A DNA stretch of 9,256 nucleotides from a bacterium (GTDB taxonomy: Bacteria; Atribacterota; JS1; SB-45; 34-128): NCBI GenBank assembly GCA_018894595.1, contig JAHIPN010000242.1:1-9256 (forward strand). Reading direction: 5' to 3'. The notes beneath the pieces were generated by a model that was not told where the DNA came from, did not search any database, and saw nothing but the letters and a program-made list of their open reading frames with translations. Both the position numbers and the translations under genes were made by a program. Of this stretch, positions 6,661 through 9,256 are shown one piece after another. Positions within the stretch are counted from its first letter, which is position 1. Each line of letters opens with the position of its first letter.

Positions 6661-7152
6661 TTAGATTCCTCCTCTTCTTATTCTCTCAGCAGCTAACTGA
6701 ACTGCTTCAATAATTTGTTTATACCCGGTACAACGACAAAAGTTGCCAGAAATAGCTTCTTTAATTTCTTCTACCGTGGGATTAAGTTTGCGCTGGAGTA
6801 AAGTTAAACTGCTCAAAATTATTCCCGGAGTACAAAAACCGCACTGTACGGCACCTGTCTCTATAAAAGCCTCCTGTAAAGGATGTAATTCTCCATTCGG
6901 CACTTCTAAACCTTCAATAGTAGTTATTTCTGCTCCTTCAGCCTGCCCAGCTAAAATCATACAAGAACAGACATTTTTACCATTCATAATAACAGTGCAG
7001 GCACCACATTCGCCAATAGCACACCCCTCTTTTACACCAGTTAATCCTAAATCATCTCTTAAAACATCTAATAGACGTTTATTAGAAGCAATAAATAATT
7101 TATAGTCCTTATTATTAACTTTAATATTAAGTTCTATCTTCTTGGCCGTCAA
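6661..7152 (-). CDS. Molybdenum hydroxylase [2Fe-2S] subunit (CoxS/XdhC-like)
   Basis: The 163-residue small iron-sulfur subunit of a xanthine dehydrogenase/CO dehydrogenase-family enzyme, carrying electrons from the molybdenum centre towards FAD. The N-terminal plant-ferredoxin-like cluster is ligated by Cys44, Cys49, Cys52 and Cys64 (CAIGECGACT region). The C-terminal helical domain's cluster is ligated by Cys104, Cys107, Cys139 and Cys141 (QCGFCTPG and FCRCTGY). All eight cysteines are present and the length is normal (150-170). The start is TTG, directly after the FAD subunit's TAA, with GGAGGTGG five bases upstream; no other start lies ahead of the first cluster. The arrangement large, medium, small subunit downstream of one another suggests one transcript and a heterotrimer (or its dimer) in the cytosol. 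Confidence 0.95.
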   Translation of the reverse strand: MTAKKIELNIKVNNKDYKLFIASNKRLLDVLRDDLGLTGVKEGCAIGECGACTVIMNGKNVCSCMILAGQAEGAEITTIEGLEVPNGELHPLQEAFIETGAVQCGFCTPGIILSSLTLLQRKLNPTVEEIKEAISGNFCRCTGYKQIIEAVQLAAERIRRGGI

Positions 7153-8019
7153 TTATTCCACCTCCAATACCATGTTTAAAACCCTGCCAATTAATGACTT
7201 AACTACCGGCTCCTTATATTCTGTAGACCAACGATAGCCAGATTTATTAATCATCTCTTCTGCAATCTTTTCCCCTGCCTTTTGAATCAAGTCTTGCGTG
7301 GGAATTTCCCCCAATAACAAATCTTCAGCATCTTTAAATCGCTCAGGAATTGGAGTTAAAGAACCGACTGAAATCTTTATATCTGTTATCTCTTTATTGT
7401 TATTTTGCTGAGCTACAACAGCAATATTCATTCGAGATTTATCTACTGCATTTCTTCTTGCCAATTTAATAAAATTAGACTTTGCATTAAGAGGTAATTT
7501 TTCAAAAAATATTTCACCTACTATTTCATCGCTTTTAAGATTTACTTTATTTGGTCCTTCAAATATATCTTTTAAAAACATCTCTCTTTTTTCTTTGCCT
7601 TTTCTTATTACCAATATACTATCTAATACTATTAAAGCGGGTATGGTATCAGCGGCCGGAGAAGCAGTAATAATATTACCAACTATAGTTCCCCTGTTTC
7701 TGATTTGTGGTGAACCTACTACGGAAGCTGCCATAGACAGTACCGGTGCATATTTTTTAATTAATTTATTTTTTGCAATTTCAGCATGCCTTACCCCTGA
7801 ACCAATCCTTATATATTTTCCCTCTTCTTTAATATAGTTTAACTCTTCTAAATTGCTGATATCTATAATAATTTCCAAACAATTTGCTAATTTTTCTTCT
7901 CTTAAAGCAATAATTAAATCGGTCCCTCCGGCAATTAATTTTGCTCTATCTTTATATCTGACTAATAAATCACAGGCTTCATCTAAATTATTTGGTCTAA
8001 TAAAATTAAAATTTTGCAA
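7153..8019 (-). CDS. Molybdenum hydroxylase FAD-binding subunit (CoxM/XdhB-like)
   Basis: The 288-residue medium subunit of the molybdenum hydroxylase. It binds FAD and passes electrons from the iron-sulfur subunit to NAD or another acceptor. The FAD-binding fold shows AGGTDL at 30-35 and IRNRGTIVGNI at 106-116 (the pyrophosphate and isoalloxazine region). The CoxM C-terminal domain ends in the family pattern GYRWSTEYKEPVVKSLIGRVL at about 261-281. The length matches the family (280-295). There is no inserted 4Fe-4S cysteine loop such as the one in 4-hydroxybenzoyl-CoA reductase, so that enzyme is less likely. The TTG start lies 7 bases after a G-rich ribosome site (GGGGGAGGGGG, 8037-8027) that overlaps the large-subunit stop codon. 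Its last codon touches the small-subunit start. Confidence 0.95.
   Translation of the reverse strand: MQNFNFIRPNNLDEACDLLVRYKDRAKLIAGGTDLIIALREEKLANCLEIIIDISNLEELNYIKEEGKYIRIGSGVRHAEIAKNKLIKKYAPVLSMAASVVGSPQIRNRGTIVGNIITASPAADTIPALIVLDSILVIRKGKEKREMFLKDIFEGPNKVNLKSDEIVGEIFFEKLPLNAKSNFIKLARRNAVDKSRMNIAVVAQQNNNKEITDIKISVGSLTPIPERFKDAEDLLLGEIPTQDLIQKAGEKIAEEMINKSGYRWSTEYKEPVVKSLIGRVLNMVLEVE
7158..7165 (-). promoter_or_regulatory. Ribosome binding site supporting a TTG start
   Basis: GGAGGTGG within the last codons of the FAD-subunit gene, five bases before the TTG of the iron-sulfur subunit gene. The stop TAA and the TTG are adjacent, so ribosomes finishing one gene can start the next. Confidence 0.7.
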
Positions 8020-8026
8020 ATATTTG

Positions 8027-8037
8027 CCCCCTCCCCC
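8027..8037 (-). promoter_or_regulatory. G-rich ribosome binding site before the FAD-subunit gene
   Basis: GGGGGAGGGGG is an unusually long purine run that begins at the last base of the large-subunit TAG and ends seven bases before the TTG start. GGAGG inside it is a strong Shine-Dalgarno core; the flanking G tracts are striking in AT-rich DNA. Confidence 0.6.
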
Positions 8038-9256
8038 TATTTTCTCAACGTTTTACCTAATAATACTCTTTCTAAATTTAAAGGAAGTTCTCTAATTCTT
8101 TTGCCGGTAGCATTATACAGAGCATTAGCTACCGCTGGTGCTATTAATTCTATTCCAAGTTCTCCTACACTTTTTGCTCCAAATGGTCCAACCGGGTCAT
8201 CACTCTCATAAATAATGACTTCCATCTCCGGCATATCAAGTGAACTTGGTATTAAGAAATCATCAAAGTTTGTAGTTTTTAAATATCCATCTTTACTCTC
8301 TACTTCTTCTATAATCGCATAACCTAATCCCTGCAAAATTCCCCCGTAAAACTGACCTTCAGCAATTTGAGGATTAATGGCTTTGCCAATCTCGTAGGCC
8401 GCAGTAATCTTTTCAACATTAATTTTACCCGTTTGTGTATCTACACTAAGCTCAACCACTGAAGTACCATATGAATAAGTAGGGTAAGCATTACCTCTTC
8501 CGGTTTCTGAAGACAATTTTTCCAGTCCCGGAGTATACCATCCCTGAGCACTTAAAGAAAGTCCCTGCCCCTTTAAACATTCTTCGACTACTTCTTTAAA
8601 GGTTAATTTCTTACTCTTATCAAATCTATTAAAGATAAGGTTGTTTTCGCTAATAAGGTTCTTTGTATTACAATCTAATATTATAGCTGCTTGTTTATGT
8701 AATCTTTTTAATAATTTCCTGGCAGCAATAAGCATGGCATTTCCTCCGGCAAGAGTCCCGCGAGAAGCAACAGTGGGGCCGCTATCTAAAGTTACTGAGG
8801 TATCGGTATTACAAAAAGTAATTCTATTCAAGGAAACTCCCAAAACTTCAGCTACAATTTGAGCATGAGCAGTTCTCATTCCTTGCCCCATTTCCACCAA
8901 CCCACTTTGAATAAGAACACTTCCATCAATATCAATGGTAACAGTAGCGCTTGCAGTATCAATACCTTCTCCGCCTAATCCTGCCCCTCTAAAAGTACAA
9001 GATAAGCCAATACCTTTCTTAATCGGATTGGAACTTTCCCTTTCCTTAATATATTTTTTTCTTTTAGATTCAAAATCAGTTTTTTTACAAATGTCTTTGA
9101 TCATCTTTTCTAAGGGAGCAGGAATTTTACCGGGAATTAAAATTTGCCCTGTTCCCATTTCATCTCCCGGTTTTAAACAATTCTTTAATCTTATCTCTTG
9201 AGGAGACATGTTTAACTCTTCTGCTAATTCATCAATCAAAGATTCATTAGCGAATA
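8037..9256 (-). CDS. Molybdenum hydroxylase large (Mo-pterin) subunit, 5' end missing
   Basis: About 406 residues of the C-terminal part of a CoxL/XdhA-type catalytic subunit; the family is normally 740-790 residues, so roughly the first half lies beyond the window. The frame is open to the edge. The first readable residues, FANESLIDELAEEL, match an internal segment just after the family's AxRGxG motif, so the TTG at 9239 is not a start. Counting from that Leu, cofactor-binding motifs are EMGQGMRTAHAQIVAEVLG (116-134), SGPTVASRGTLAGG (153-166) and NPQIAEGQFYGGILQGLG (289-306). KSVGELG at 356-362 contains the catalytic Glu360 that deprotonates the Mo-OH ligand. The protein hydroxylates a heterocycle or oxidises an aldehyde with water as oxygen source. 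The loop that would mark CO dehydrogenase (AYRCSFR) lies outside the window, so the substrate class stays open. Confidence 0.93.
   Translation of the reverse strand, partial: FANESLIDELAEELNMSPQEIRLKNCLKPGDEMGTGQILIPGKIPAPLEKMIKDICKKTDFESKRKKYIKERESSNPIKKGIGLSCTFRGAGLGGEGIDTASATVTIDIDGSVLIQSGLVEMGQGMRTAHAQIVAEVLGVSLNRITFCNTDTSVTLDSGPTVASRGTLAGGNAMLIAARKLLKRLHKQAAIILDCNTKNLISENNLIFNRFDKSKKLTFKEVVEECLKGQGLSLSAQGWYTPGLEKLSSETGRGNAYPTYSYGTSVVELSVDTQTGKINVEKITAAYEIGKAINPQIAEGQFYGGILQGLGYAIIEEVESKDGYLKTTNFDDFLIPSSLDMPEMEVIIYESDDPVGPFGAKSVGELGIELIAPAVANALYNATGKRIRELPLNLERVLLGKTLRK

Noticed and set aside
9237..9239. TTG as the start of the large molybdenum hydroxylase subunit
   Set aside because: The reading frame continues to the window edge with conserved family sequence (FANES before it), so this is an internal leucine of a partial gene.

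Overview
This AT-rich window (about one third G+C by eye) carries ten protein genes, all on the minus strand, so transcription runs from high to low coordinates. Genes abut or overlap, most starts have clear Shine-Dalgarno sites, and TTG start codons are common. This suits a compact, probably anaerobic, low-GC bacterium. An uncultured heterotrophic lineage such as Atribacterota or a clostridium-like group is possible, but that is only a guess. No RNA gene, CRISPR array, transposase or origin was seen. No stretch longer than about 130 bases lacks a gene.

Upstream block (9256 down to 4845). The order is: C-terminal half of a molybdenum hydroxylase large subunit (cut by the window edge), FAD subunit, [2Fe-2S] subunit, a lipoyl-carrying 2-oxoacid dehydrogenase E2 acyltransferase, then a MoaD-like sulfur carrier. 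The first four genes are separated by 17, 0 and 0 bases and look translationally coupled. MoaD follows after a 103-base gap holding a perfect 20-bp palindrome. The three hydroxylase subunits form a standard xanthine dehydrogenase/CO dehydrogenase-family enzyme whose substrate cannot be read from the visible part. MoaD would plausibly serve its molybdopterin cofactor. The E2 is the surprise: it has two tandem E3-binding domains and no E1 or E3 gene in view.

Control region (4713-4844). A good sigma70-type promoter (TTTACT, 17 bases, TATAAT) points into the second block. A perfect 14-bp palindrome sits at the predicted transcription start and is a strong candidate GntR/HutC operator.

Downstream block (4712 down to 1). 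The order is: GntR/HutC regulator with UTRA domain, DeoC/LacD-type class I aldolase, zinc-dependent medium-chain dehydrogenase, compact FGGY-type sugar kinase, and ADP-ribosylglycohydrolase-family protein (cut by the window edge). Spacing is 19, 22, -3 and -3 bases counted from the longest aldolase start (GTG at 3928); with the preferred aldolase start at 3919 the first gap is 28. A coherent reading is a self-regulated catabolic operon: the dehydrogenase oxidises a polyol or sugar, the kinase phosphorylates the product, and the aldolase splits the phosphorylated ketose. The glycohydrolase may release a sugar from an N- or O-linked precursor. The actual substrate is not evident and may be undescribed.
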